Source of the DNA: Schistosoma mansoni
Lineage: Eukaryota > Platyhelminthes > Trematoda > Strigeidida > Schistosomatidae
Assembly: GCF_000237925.1 (NCBI RefSeq)
Contig: NW_017386026.1
Span: forward strand, 1,550,001 to 1,614,000
Direction: 5' to 3'
DNA: 64,000 nucleotides
A program made the position numbers and the translations under genes. Under the pieces are notes generated by a model. It was not told the DNA's origin. It ran no database searches and saw nothing but the letters and a program-made list of their open reading frames with translations. Numbering within the stretch: position 1 is the first letter of the stretch; each line of letters starts with the position of its first letter. Below, piece by piece: positions 40,464 to 54,400 of this stretch.

Positions 40464-40760
40464 TCATAGAACGATAGTCGGTGGTTGTCCAATGGTTTGC
40501 CGAGCTTCATCGAAGTCATATGTGACTGACGATGATTTGTTAATCAGTAACGTAGCAGTGCGGCTGTAGACGTTCAGTCTATGTACATTGTCTGCTGACG
40601 ACCTGTCCAAAGTGCTGGACTTCATGTACCCTGGCTTAGTGGTAGTTTCTCTAGGCTTCAGTGGTTGAATTATGCATGCACCTGGCTTCGTACTGAACTG
40701 CATGTACCCTGGCTTAGTGGTATTCACCCTAGGCTTCAGCGGTTATTATTTTCTTGTGAC
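40464..40760 (-). repeat. Small tandem duplication in an unassigned minus ORF
   Basis: CATGTACCCTGGCTTAGTGG followed by a CTAGGCTTCAG-GGTT block occurs twice (about 40624-40667 and 40701-40744). On the minus strand this is an 87-codon ORF with TTKPGYM repeated. A second minus ORF (40189-40467) follows. Possible retroelement origin, not identified. Confidence 0.45.
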
Positions 40761-40849
40761 ACCTCGAATCCCATTAGGCGACGACATGGCGCCACATACA
40801 ATACTTGTAACTAAGATAAAGAAGACAAATTTCACAGAGCCAGGATGTT

Positions 40850-42140
40850 TCGTACCAAGTTAAATAGAGTCAATGTGAGTGGGGTTCCACAGGGTGCTAT
40901 TTTAGTTCTACTACTCCTCCGATTTTTACTAATGACTTCGTAGAAGAAACTGACCTACCAACTTTCATGTACAGTGATGATGCCAAGGTATGGAGGTTCA
41001 TAAAAAACGGAAAAGTTTCGCTTCAGCTGCCATAGGATCTCATAAGAATAGAAAAGTGTTGGAAGAATAGTAGGTTGAAATTTAACTTGTCAATCAACTC
41101 CACAAGACACAAATGAATCATATTCCCTACGATAATCTCTGTAGAGTCCGGTCTCAGTCTATGAACAACAGAATTCTCAAAAACAAAGCGAATTAAATCA
41201 AATGAAATCATTCGTTTTAGACAAACCAACCTCGTTAACATCACTTTAGAATTGTTTCTGACACCTTATACAGGCCTCACCTTCAAGTTCAAAATATTAT
41301 CATGCCTCCTCTCTCTACAAGTCGTCAATCTAAAAGACCACTTAAAATGTCGAGCAACCAAGCTACTGACATAGCTGAAAACAAAATTCTATGAAAACGG
41401 ACCAACAACATTTGGTATTATTCTCATTCGGCTATAAGAGAATAAAGGGTGATCCGAGAAGTGTCCACAACAATAAGTAACTTTAGCACAATCCACATGC
41501 CTGGACGTCAACATCATGCTCTTTGAGCGAACTTCTTAAGGTTACACACCGACAGTTTAAAGTTGAATGCTCTCCCATTCGAAGTGACCACATCCGCTTA
41601 GTTGATAGATTCAAGAGGAGACTTAATAAACACGTACACACCCATAGATTACCATCTCACGCTTAGACTAGCTGTACCGAATGCATGTCTTGCAACTTAT
41701 CTACCATTATCACTAACTAACATTATCAGCTTACTCCTTGCTCTGTTCCAATTACTCCCGTTTACCGATCACTTTCATATTCCGGTCAACTCACAATATA
41801 TAGACAATCAATTAACTAATTAGTCTACCTTCTAAAACAGTTTTTCTCCCTATTATTCGAATTTTTACTTTACCGCGATCCACAATGTCACAAATCAACC
41901 ACCCGACTAGTAATGTAATAGCTGCTGATAACCGGAATCAGTATTGATCTGTGTTGATTGTCCCGACTACCGTTACAAAATACATAAACTAATTACCATC
42001 AAACTGACTAGAATTAGTGTAGTTAACTAACCGGCATCACTTAAATCCTTGAGATGTGCAGAAACAATAGGAAAAGAGGGTGAATAATCCAATCGGTTTA
42101 TCCAAGTTCGTTACAAAAGTCTTGTCGATTGAATTCCGCG
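40850..42140 (+). pseudogene. CR1-like LINE 3' half, degenerate
   Basis: Begins with RT motif NVSGVPQGAIL, frameshifts, then TDLPTFMYSDDAKVWRF (catalytic SDD) at about 40945-41000. Later pieces resemble the ORF end (about 41560-41640). Non-coding segments 41636-42005 and 42004-42120 are shared with the element at 12420-14860. Non-functional. Confidence 0.78.
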
Positions 42141-42284
42141 CAATTCAAATGTTTTCGTCACCTTAATGCTATCATTGTTTGACAAATAATTCTCAAATGT
42201 TAAAGGCATGAGTTTTGCTAATGATATTAACGACCCCTCGACACAGTTATTTAGTAAGCATACCTTCTGTAATTATTCGCTTAG

Positions 42285-42400
42285 TAATAGAAGATTTAAC
42301 TCCCGGTTATAATCACATAAATGACGGTTCATTTCAAAATGATTCTTGTGGAATAAACGATTTTTCTTGTCGGTCGGCAGATAATCCAAGCTGTCAACAG
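42285..42400 (+). CDS. PHD-gene exon 1 or 2 (Asn/Ser-rich)
   Basis: Open in the frame [20 protein letters not shown]; ends CAG|GTAAAA in phase 0. An acceptor-like tract ends at 42284. The same frame also stays open back to an ATG at 42221, so this may be the first coding exon. Frame continuity with the next exon supports it. Confidence 0.6.
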
Positions 42401-45400
42401 GTAAAAGCTATAATCGTTACTTTCTATTAACGTATTATCAGTCTTTACATATTGTATCAACTCCTCGTTCTCCGGACAGTAATCAAAATGCTACAACTCC
42501 TACTCAAAGAAGGTAACTAATCTTTCTAAGACACAATTTTGTTCCCTTCTTTGCGCTGCTTTGTATTCATCCATTGTTTTTCATAAGTTACTAGTCAAGT
42601 GTGACAATGCAGTTAGACTTACTGCCGTTAAACTGTAAAGTGGTGTTATTTTCCATTGACAAAATATGGTGCATAACTTGCTAAAACCCTTAATTATTTC
42701 TCCTAGTGTAGTATATTGTGTCTTAACGTGTGGCTTAGTTTGCTTGTGGAGTTAATAGTTAGACCTTTCTGTCACTTTGGTCTAGGTCACGAGGCTCCAC
42801 TTCGTATTTCGGAGATCGACTTTTTAAAGGTACTAGTCTGGCTTTTCGTAAGAATAAGCTTCATGTTTGACGTAAGTCTCTACAAGCATTCCATAATGTT
42901 GAAAACGGCAGGCCTCCGTATTTTAGGCTTTAACTAAACTCCCATGTCGGTAACTGGGTTTTTGGGCGAGACTATAATTCATAGACGAACCAGTCAGATT
43001 TATGATGACAGGCTTTGGATTTCGGCGCGAAATCCTTTATCCATTTGGCAGAATAGCGTCTCGACATTTTAGCTGATGTCATTTCGTGATGAAAACTTTA
43101 AGACTAATCCATATCCCTAACAATCAACTGTAAATCACCATTCTTATTCTTAACACTGGTTTAAAGCCCTCATTCAGCCATAGTCAGTAGGTGGATGTTC
43201 TCAAGGCGACTTTAGCTTCGCTCAGAAGTCGTCCATAAATTATAGTCTCACCTGTTTTTGTGTAGTGTTATGGGTTTGTGGTAGTGTAGAGTTGCGGTTG
43301 ACTATGATCACCGCTACAGGAAAACTACGTGCTAGTTGCTAGGTTGGACCCCTCCCAAGACCAAATGTCGAAAGGCAGCTGAAGGTCTTAGTAAGACGTA
43401 TTTGTTAGCGATCTTGTGGTATCGCAATAATACCGAGGTCGTGCCAAAGTTTATAGGCGAGCCTACTGAGCGTACAAGAGTTCGTGTAAGGTCTCAAATA
43501 ACGGAAAAGTGCGTTTTTTGGCACACTTAAACTTACAGTAAAACAATCACTGGTACAGTTGGTTATAAGAATAATTGTTTCCACTATACCAATCTTGTTC
43601 TCCTCATAAAAGTAGGTCACTACAGCTTCTCGCACAAGTGTTACCAAAAGTCAAGTGCATGAAGTACTTTTTCGATGCTAAATGCAGTTACTAGCCAAAT
43701 TCCGTGCATATTGATTCTACCGAGCAAAGCATTTATTACAATATTTGAATGATAGCCATGTTCTTTGCAATTCTTTTTCACGTATTGTAATCCTTCAGGT
43801 TGTCTTTGTTTAACAGTTTTGCTATTCTAAACTCAAGCTTTTATGCCTTTAATCAATCAATGTTTAAAGCAGTATCAATTTAATTTCCGTTTGTTTTTAA
43901 TGCACATGTATGGTCGTTGCTAACTGAAGTGTTATACACACTTCTTCATAAGCTCCAAGAACCCAGTGGACTATCTTGTGTTGTTTTTTTTGTCATTTAG
44001 TCCGTTTCCATGGGTAAATGGTGCCAGTTATTTTTTTAAAAAAATTATTTGACTAAGTAGTCTATATATATATAGATACATATATATATATATATAGCGA
44101 TTGGTTTTTTTAATTTCTTGTGTGAGTCGCTAATTAGCTGAATACCCAACTACTACTGCAGTATGTCTTCTGTGTTAATGACTGTGAAATTGCTGCTGGA
44201 ATCGACGAGTAATTATTAGTTCGTATCCGTCATTACCAAGATTACACATAGAAGCATTTCTATTTTTGAAATATATATCATTTATTAATGTCATATGGCC
44301 GAACAATAATTCCTTACACTGTTAAACGTAGTGTAATTTGACATTATTTTCAGTTCTTAACTGTGTTTGTGATGATTGAACGACCGAATACACAACTACA
44401 ATCGGTCATAAAATAATATACGTGTGATATCCCAATGAACAGAAATTAGAACGTCTAAATTTTCATAACTTATTATGTGCTTCTTCATAGTAAATAAATA
44501 AATAATAAGAACCCACAGTCGCACTCTTTTTCTAATCAGAAAAAACATTATGTAACAAAGTACAAGACAAAACTACTATGTTTATAAGTTGCGAAATGAG
44601 TATTTTATCGCTGTCCAATGATATCCGTAGGTCACTAAATAGCTATTAAACTTAAGACTTCAGTTATCGATTAAGTTTTGCTCCGTTATCGCTCTGCTCA
44701 TTAATATATATTTTATTTGTTTGTTACATATTTTTTGAACTAAAGCAGCAGGTTTTAGTTTCAAAACCTTTCTATCCGTCTGAAAATATTATGGGATTTC
44801 CCAATTGAATTCAACACATCGGATTATGGTGTGATAATTTATCTTAAATGATTGTTTTAAGTGTTTTACAGTATGCTTGGTAAAACAATATACATGAATC
44901 TGATTTTTTCAAGACATCCTTAAAGTTTCGATGACAGTCCCCTTTTTTAAAATATGTTAACACCTTGTGTAAACCACATATTAGAAGGATCAAAACATTT
45001 TTCACAACACCAAAATAACCCCAAATGCCCTGGTACGGCCGAGAGTGGGGAGAGTTTGCTCTCCCTCTCGAAATGCTCTCATATGGCCACGCGAATATAT
45101 AGCCTCTGCCAGGAAAGTCCTACTCACTGCCTTCTCGTGGCGGGGGTGTTGTTCACAAAAGTGAGAGGACGAAAAGCGAATATCCGGAGCTTTAACCGGG
45201 TTGGTGGATGCGGAGGATCCACCTAGGGGAGTTGGAAAACCCTGATTCCAAACCAATGGTGCACATGGGCTCCAGGATCCTGAAGGAACAAATGGCGTAT
45301 GAACCAACTGTTGGTCACCGGCTACCATGGGACTGCATCTCCTCACGATGCTCCACTGCCTTGTGGACTAGACCTTTAGGTCAAAGGCTCCGGGTGTGGC

Positions 45401-48400
45401 CCCCTAAGAAAACCACCTGCTTCAGTCTGGGCACCTGAACAGTATCACAGCCCTCACACAAATCAAATGAGATTTGTGCGGCGCATATGTATCTGGTGCT
45501 TCCTTGTACCAATATTTATGTGTTTAAATAAATAAATAAAATAACCAAACTCTTTTGTTATGTAAGTTCAGATACCTCCATAATGGTTGCCCTTCCTCTC
45601 CCCGTACCCATATATTTTGTGTACAATCTATACAATAAAGGTTAATCTGTACCACTGGAGATAATTTTGTAGTTTTAGTTTACCTATTGTTGCTCATATC
45701 AAAGCTTGTGCTTATTTATAATCTTATTCATACGTCATAAAGTGAACATATCACGAAAAAGACTTCTAATCTTTGAATGCGAAATTTATTAATGATATTG
45801 ATTATATTTCTATTCATAATTTTAGACATAAAAATAGTTATGAAATAATAAACCCATAGCTTCATCTTTCGTTGTTAATATATCTTTTTATAGACAGTCA
45901 GCTCGTATTGAAGCTAAACAGAAGAATAAAAAGTGCTGTGAAAGTGAAGAAGAAGATATTTCAGAGTATTGTTTGAGAACTAAAATTCCCGGTGAGCCAT
46001 TTTCTTCTAAGTGCACAGTTTAAAACCATTTAAAGTTCACTAAAATTTTCGTTGTAAGGTTGTTATTTGTCGTCAGTTAGTCACATAACTGTTTTAGGCA
46101 AGCACTTGTTTCAAATTGTTAAGATACTAACAATGTTTCATTTGAATAATTCAAGAACTGATCATCGACCTAGTTTTCAACTACAATCCAAATGTAATAG
46201 AGTATAAATTTATTTTGAATGTAGGCTATTGAGTTTTAGAGAAAGACGCTATTTTATGAACTACAAATCCTATCGTTTGCTTAGTTTCTTAGACACTTTA
46301 CTTTGTACTCAAAGGATAAAATGAACCATGTCAAAAGACACTATATCTTGAAGTATTATTCACCTTAAATTCATTTATTACAATCACTGCATCTATCAAT
46401 TTTTATCTTCCAAAATTTTCAGGTCACCATGGTCAATCCATGCATTAGAGCTGCATGTCTTTGAGGCTTTATTAGTGATTCTTCAGATGCTTCTCAAAAA
46501 ATATCAACTACATTTTGTGTAGTACCTAAAAAAGCATTATTTCCATGTCTTTTTTGGATAATAATCTATATATTTTAGTCAAAATAATTGATGGAATGGT
46601 TGTACATCGTGATTAATCAGTATATGTGTGCTTGTGATAGCATTACATTCATGTTTACGGAATACAGGCCAGCCATTCCAAATTTGTTGTCTTCAAGATT
46701 ATATTCGTTTATAGTTAATAATGTTATGTGATATGGCTTAAAATCGGTCACAGTGTTTTAGTTGTTTTCATCCCTTCTTTTTAAATCCAATCTCCTTTAT
46801 TTGGCTTTCTATCACTATTTACATTATCATTTTAACTATTTTACTCCCGATCTTATCAATTTCCCGTCATTCTGATAGTTTAAAACAAAAATATAACAAA
46901 TTGGACTAACATTTGTGTCAGACCCTACATTGTTTATCACCAATTGACATAGACAGATATCGTGTACATCTCATGACGTATTGCATAAAGAACATATTCG
47001 AGTAAGAATTATGGTTAAATGAGATGTGTGAAATGTCTTATTGACTGATATTTCATACATGAATCAGAGATATGATTATGACAGTTTTTGTTAGCGGTGT
47101 AATTTGAAGAATAAGACAATCTTTAACAAAACGTTTTGTCACAAGCTATTTCACTTAAAGCACTGTCTTGTCTTTTAAGCGCGGTATGAATACTTTTATA
47201 TCCAGTTCTACTCCTCAGCCGTCATTTTTCTAGCTATCATAACTAGTTTAAGACAACAGTTAGGATATATTTTACAGCTTTATAATGTATTCAGTCGTCG
47301 TTAGTCGTAGTTGTATCTTGAACAAGTTGCAAATTATTTGATAAGTTTGTTTTTGTAACAAGTGTCACTAGATTTGCTATGATAACGCATCTGGGGTCGA
47401 TGAAATTTAGATTACCTTGGCTTCTCGGAAATATTTACACGTAAAAATATATAATCACCAAGTGGTTCCACAATAGATAATCATAGCTTAAATCAAAGCT
47501 CATATTTAAAGTAATGAGCTCAACCTCAGCAGTCAATTTCAACTTTCGTAGGCACAGAAATGATCTGTTCAATACGGTTAAATAAATAGGATATGTATCA
47601 ACCAGTTAAAAAAGTATTTGGCTCACCAATAGTGAGTTTAGCTAAATGGGATGTCAGAAAAGTAATGAATTCCAATCGCTCATAATTAGAACATTTATAA
47701 TACACAATTATGTTATTGAATTTTTCACACAAACTTTGTAGTTGCTGTTTCTTGTTTACCTTATATTGATTTATCAGAAAAGATAAAATTATTCCTACAT
47801 TTCATGCACACTTATCTTCCTAATTTAGGTGGTCTCACAAAACGAAACAAAAAACTGTCTCCACATATGAAAGTAAACAATTCTGCTCGCAGAAAACGCA
47901 CAAAATCTCGTCATTCTAAACAGTCACAAGATTTAAGTAATTGTTCTTCAGATTCTGAAGAAAATGACCCTGAAAGATTATGGTGTATATGTCGACAACC
48001 TCATGATGAAAGGTAAGTAATATACAGGCAATACCGAATGTAGTTGGAACTTAGTGTTCTAAATAATTCAAGCGTATTTATTGTTCATACTGTATATAGT
48101 TATACTCTACAACTGTTACACTTGATTAAAGTTCGTTACAGGTCTACGGTAAGTTCTAATTACGAAACGATTGATTTTATTGCAACACAAATAGGTTCCT
48201 ATAATGAACTCGGGAAAATAATGACTAGCCACATTACAATTCAACAATCATCCACAACATGGAAAAAATACGGAAGTGCATGATGACTTAATATTCAAGA
48301 TTACTTACTTACTCTTGTTACCTCTCATTGAGGAACATAGGCTGCCCAACAGCATTCTCCATCGAACTGTCCCAGGCAATCTTTTCTAGTCGCTTTTTAT

Positions 48401-51400
48401 TCGTTTGATGTATGCCTCCGATTCCCGACGCATTGTGCCCTTTGGTCTTCCTATTTTCTTCTTCCCTTCAGGATTTCCGGTTAGGGCTTGCCTCGTGATG
48501 CTGTCTGATGAGTTCCGCAAAGTATGTCCTATCCACTTCATCCTTCTCTAATTTCCTCTTCAGCTGAAGCCTATTTTTTCTCTGCCATAGTAGGTTGTTA
48601 CTGATGGTATCCAATCAACCGGCATTGAATATCTTGCGTCGACAATAGTTTACAAATACCTGTACCTCGTTGATGATGGTTGTAGCAGCTGTCCAATTTT
48701 CAGCTCCATACAGTAGGACTGTCTTGACGTTCGTACTGAAGATTCTGATTTTCATATCGGTTGACGATTGTTTTGAGTTCCATATGTTTTTCAATTGTAG
48801 GAATGATGCCTTTTCTTTCCCAATCCTTGCATTTACGTCTTCATCGGATCCTCCTTGTTCATCGATAATGCTACGCAGTTATGTGGAGGTTTCTACCCCT
48901 TCCAGAGCCTCCCGATCAATAATATTCAAGCAGAAAAATTAGAATAATACAGTTCTATTTATATGATAAGAGAATATAACTCGGAAACACAAAAATTAGA
49001 GAACTAAAATTGAGAAGAATCATTCAGAAAATGGTGACGTCTATGCAGAAATATGAATTAATAAAATTCAGCTCGTCCTTATCGTTACAAGAAAGAATTA
49101 ACATTTATCTATGAAACTAGGTTACGTGGGATCTTAGCAGTAATATGGCTACTGGAAGTAGATTCTGAAATTTCTAATGCATTATACTTACTAGTACTGT
49201 ACTTATATAAAATATAATTGTCAAGGTTGAGAGAAGAGAACAAATGATTTAACGCTAGCAAATCATGGCATATTCGTAGTTGTCATCTGTAATAAGTTCT
49301 GACAGAAATACCAATTTACTATGAGCTTTTATGTTTCTCTCAACTTATATAATATTGAACATCAAAGAGTATAGTTTTTCCGTTTACAAAATAGACATTA
49401 TTTTGTATAACATGATGTAATAATCTAAATACCATGTAGTAGACGTTTTGTATTCAATCTGGAAGCTTCATCAGTAATCAGTCCATTAATATTGATACAA
49501 TTGTTACACACTTTCTTTCCTTAGTTCAACTGAGGACTTGGACAAATATCTAAAACTTATTTCGTCTTTCATAAGCCTTAATGCTACTTCAGATCTTAAT
49601 ATCAAAATATTTATAGTATATGATATATATGTCTTTGTTTTCTAAAAAAAAACTTCCTATCTTAGATTCATGATATGTTGTGATCTATGCGATGAATGGT
49701 ATCATGGTGATTGTGTTGGAATTAAACCAGAAGAAGGTAAATGTATGGAAAAAAATGAAATTGAATTTGTCTGTGATTCATGTAAATTAATGGGTGCTTA
49801 CACTGGCAAAAATGATAAAGTTGATCATGTAAGTCAGGAAATTTCAATAACATTTCTATTCCATATTGTGTATCTCTGTACATAAGTATGTTTTAAATTA
49901 AATCGTCATGGTCTTCTATAGTCTAGTATTTTCATGGCCTTGCGTGATATATTACTCGAACCTACCCAATTTAGAATAAGAACTAAGAGCATGCAAAAAA
50001 TATTACCCGAATAAATCCGAATAATTAAGATAGTGCTAAAAGTATGAGAGTTCACGTGAAATTTACATAAGAATTTTCTAACATCTTTACTTATCCACTA
50101 GCACTGATTAGTCGAGAATGAACCAATGAGGGTGCTCTAAATCGATCCCAACTTGAAGCATGTAGAAATCAGCACTTTATCATGCTAGCACAAATTATAT
50201 TTTAAATAAAATGATGATGTAACTTAATTTATTCCTGTTTCATTTAATTTTTTTTTCACAGCTACAAGCATTTACTGGTTCTGATAATGTTAATGAATTT
50301 ATGTCGACACAATTTGCTCCAATCATTAATACATCTGTATCGCCTACCAATCTGTTGACAGCAACCATAGTAAATAGTTTAAGATTACGTTTAACTGAAG
50401 AAGCTGAAAAAGAACGTGACCGAATAGCTACTATTTTACCAGAGACAGATATAGCTATAAAATGTCCTTCAGAGGATGATAGTTCAGTTTCTGAATCATT
50501 TTCAACTTTGACTAGTGTAGAAGAAACTCCATCATATGTGGTAACTAATGAAAATAAATTATCTTCGTAAGTTGATTATTGATTTGTTGGTTTTATTCGA
50601 TCATTATCGCTTATTTATGTTGTAAACTCTTAAAATGGTAAACAGTTCACTCGGTAATCACACTTTACTTCTCAGTAGATGATGAGTATCTATTTAACAG
50701 GTACCGAATCATGTACTTCGATCTAAACTCCAAAATGTGAGAGCTAGTTGTATTACCTGACTGCCTAAAGTGAAGTAGATGATGCTTGGTTCAGATCTGC
50801 AGCTTATTTTCTGACAGTTAAATTCTTAATCACTGAGCCATCGCTCCACTAAAAGTCATGTTCTTGTACCTAACGAAACCTTCAACCTGTGTGGTTGTAA
50901 CAGAGCAAAAACACTTAGGCCAACAGACCACATTTCAATAGGTAATATTCGATTACTACCAAAGACTAAGTTGTTGATTATTATCAATCAATTATTTGTG
51001 TAATTTGGCTATATATACTGTTGCTTATCATTCTTAGAACTTGGTTAGTTAGAACAAGATGAGGTTCGTTTGCCTTCAGTGTTTGTGCATTTCTTTTACA
51101 ATTATTTCCGTTCCAGTCAAAATTGGATTTCATCCTCCCGCTTTCCCTTTTTGAAACAGTCACTGAATGAAAACGTCTTAAGCTTGTAAGCGTTTGCCAC
51201 GACAATTTGATCTGATACGGATTTCATCTCAGCTTATTGGCTTGATATTATGTCAACTTGAGCCTATGCACATTTTTTTCCAGATATTACGTTTACTAAC
51301 TTACAACATTCTGTTTTGTGTTTTTTCCTTACTAATAACATAAAAAAACGTGTTCTTATTTTTATGCATATAGCGTGAACAATTCATGTGATGCATTAAA

Positions 51401-54400
51401 TCATTCGTCTGTTAACAACACAAATAGTTTACAATCTGTTAATTTCATGAAAGCCCTATCACGTCGAAAGAAACGACCACGGATTATTTTAAAAAATGAA
51501 ATAAAAGAACAAGTGAATTCAACAAATTCATGTTTAGGACCAAATTGTGATAAAACTATTAATCCTCAAGTATGTTGTTATTGTGGACTTATTTATTTAA
51601 ACATAAATATTGGTACAAGGAAGCACCAGATACATATGCGCCGCACAAATCTCATTTGATTTGTGTGAGGGCTATGATACTGCCCAGGTGCCCAAACCGA
51701 AGCAGGTGGTTTTCTTAGGGGGCCACACCCGGAGCCTTCGACCTAAAGGTCTGATCCACAAGGCAGTGGAGCATCGTAAGGAGATGCAGTCCCATGGTAG
51801 CCGGTGACCAACGACTGATTCATACGCCACTTGTTCCTTCAGGATCCTGGAGCCCATGTTCACCATTGGTTTGGAATGAGGGTTTTCCAACTCCCATAGA
51901 TGGACTTCTCGTGTCCACCAACCCGGTTAAAGCTCCGGATATTCGCTTTTAGTCCTCTCAATTTCGTAATCAACACCCCCACCACGAGAAGGCAGTGAAC
52001 TGCATAGTCTTTTTTTCCACACACAGACTAATAGTATTTAATCTTTACTTGATTATAGTTTTTTCCTATGTCGATGTATGTAATTCAACGTTTCAATTTG
52101 AACCGTCTGATTGAAGCTTATTCTCTTACAGTACTGACTTTGATTAGATAACCGTTTTAAACCTAAAAAAACGCTGAATATTATTCGGTCGAGGAATATT
52201 GAGAATTGACTGGAGTTGGAAATGTACAACATTGAATCACAGCTCAATTTGAATGGTAAATTCTTACCATACGAGTTAGCGGTTCTGGGTTCGGTCCTTA
52301 GTGAGATTGTGTGTGTGTACTGTTAAGTAGTTTCACACTAGGGCTATTCAGTGCTTCTTGGTTTTCAATGATTGCTTAATCGAGATCTCTCCGTGATAGG
52401 AAATTTCAAATTCAATAATCTTCACAATATCTTGTAGTAATACAATGTCTCTTTTCAAGGTGATTGCCTTTGAGTATACACTGGGGTAACATTTTCGTGG
52501 TTTTCAAAATGTGTGATGTACAATACAGGTGTTTTGTGCAACTTAAAACTCTTTAAATTCACTTGGTATTGTTTGGTTAAATCTTCACATTGATGTTTAA
52601 GACTGCAATTGATTAGTCACTTATTGGCATATGTGCATACTGTGCGTATTGCCTTGAATTAGTACATTAATGCACAGCATGGTTATATACTATGGTGATG
52701 CCGAGTCGTGACGATCTTGTATTATTTCGTAAATGCTTCACAATAAAATAATTTAGGTATTAAGACTATTCAGAAATCATACAATAAGTTCTTTCCATGT
52801 ATCTACGACTGTGTTTCAGTTGTTTTGCTGCTCAATTCGCAACATTTCATTAGTCTGTGATCCAGGTTTTATAGTCAAAGCATCTGGTTAGTGTCAGTAT
52901 CTGTATTTTTCACAGTATCTATATGATTTACGATCTGAAACAAATTTTTCAATAATTTATTTGTTTAATGTTTTTCACGATGTCAATCTTTTTTATTCAT
53001 TCAACTAGGTCTCTGAACTTCCTATTCTAAGTAAGGTATTGGATCCTAGGTTGTTCAGACCCAACATTTTTTTATCAGGTTGAACTGCCTTTCAGTTTTG
53101 CCCAAGACATTTAAATTAAACAACCTGTTTATCCTTGTGTATCAGTAATAAACATCTTTATCCATAGGATCAGGATTTGCACATATGATTTAGTGGTTTA
53201 AAGTTGAACGTCTTGATCGCTAGACCACCCCTTCTATTTATTATTATTTATTTAAACATAAATATTGGTACAAGGAAGCATCAGATACATATGCGCCGCA
53301 CAAATCTCATTTGATTTGTGTGAGGGCTATGATACTGCCCAGGTGCCCAAACTGAAGGCCACCCCTTCACAGCATATGCGACTACTTGTAATGACATATA
53401 TCAATAATAGAGCTACAATAAACATACATTAACTCGTATTTCTAATCTAATCGCCAAATCTTCCATAACTGAAATTCACTAAAGTGGAGAAAACAGGTGT
53501 ATCCATTCTTTGTCTTCTCCCTCGTCCCCGAAATCTCATCTTTTCGATTCCTAATGACATTTTTACCACACTAATTTATATTTTCTTGAATCGTATCTTT
53601 GATCCTTGATCTTTTATATTACCAGTATTACTGTGCTACCCCTACTACTCTAGGATTTATCTTGAAAATTTCATCTCTCCTACCCTAATGTGCGTCGACT
53701 TAAACCAAGGAACATATGTACATGTTTCTACGTTGAATCTGACTGACGGACAGTAGTATCTGCATACTCACATTGATTAATCACCGATCAGTGGCCAGTG
53801 CCATATTTTTCTTTTCCTTTACTGCCAATTGTATACAGCGGACCAAGACCTAGATCCAGTGTGTACGGTCAACTGCATACAGCTGCCTAACATTAAAACA
53901 TAGTGCATACTGTTTAGTTAGTTAACTATATGGCAACGTAATCGATAAAATCTGATCGGGTCTAAAAACCATATGAACACGAAATCGACTATTATTTAGT
54001 GATTAAGCAGCAGTAAATAGGTCAGTTTCTGTCTGAATAGCTCTGTACTAATATCTCAGACTGTGAAGTTGGATGACATGGGTTCAAATCCACCACGGAG
54101 TAGTAGTTCCCTCAAGATTACAGGTACACCCTGGTAATAAGTGCTAAGTAGCATGAGAAACATCGGTCAAGCAGTGTTTCCTATCAACTACCTCTAACCA
54201 ACCATCATCTGAATACTTTCAAATGTTATGCATATTTCAGATTTCTGCTATCGGTATTGTATTTTGTATACTTTAGTCTTTTTATTTCCATTTCATCATT
54301 ATGTTTTACAGGTTAGTGTTTATTGTAGTAACCAGGTGTTTGAAAGCATACGGAATGGATGTACTTCAAACAGTTTGCAGAAAATATGACTCAACAGATC

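Noticed and set aside
42716-42937. 73-codon ORF as an exon of the PHD gene.
   Set aside because: It lacks flanking splice sites in the right phase, and the neighbouring exons already join in frame without it.
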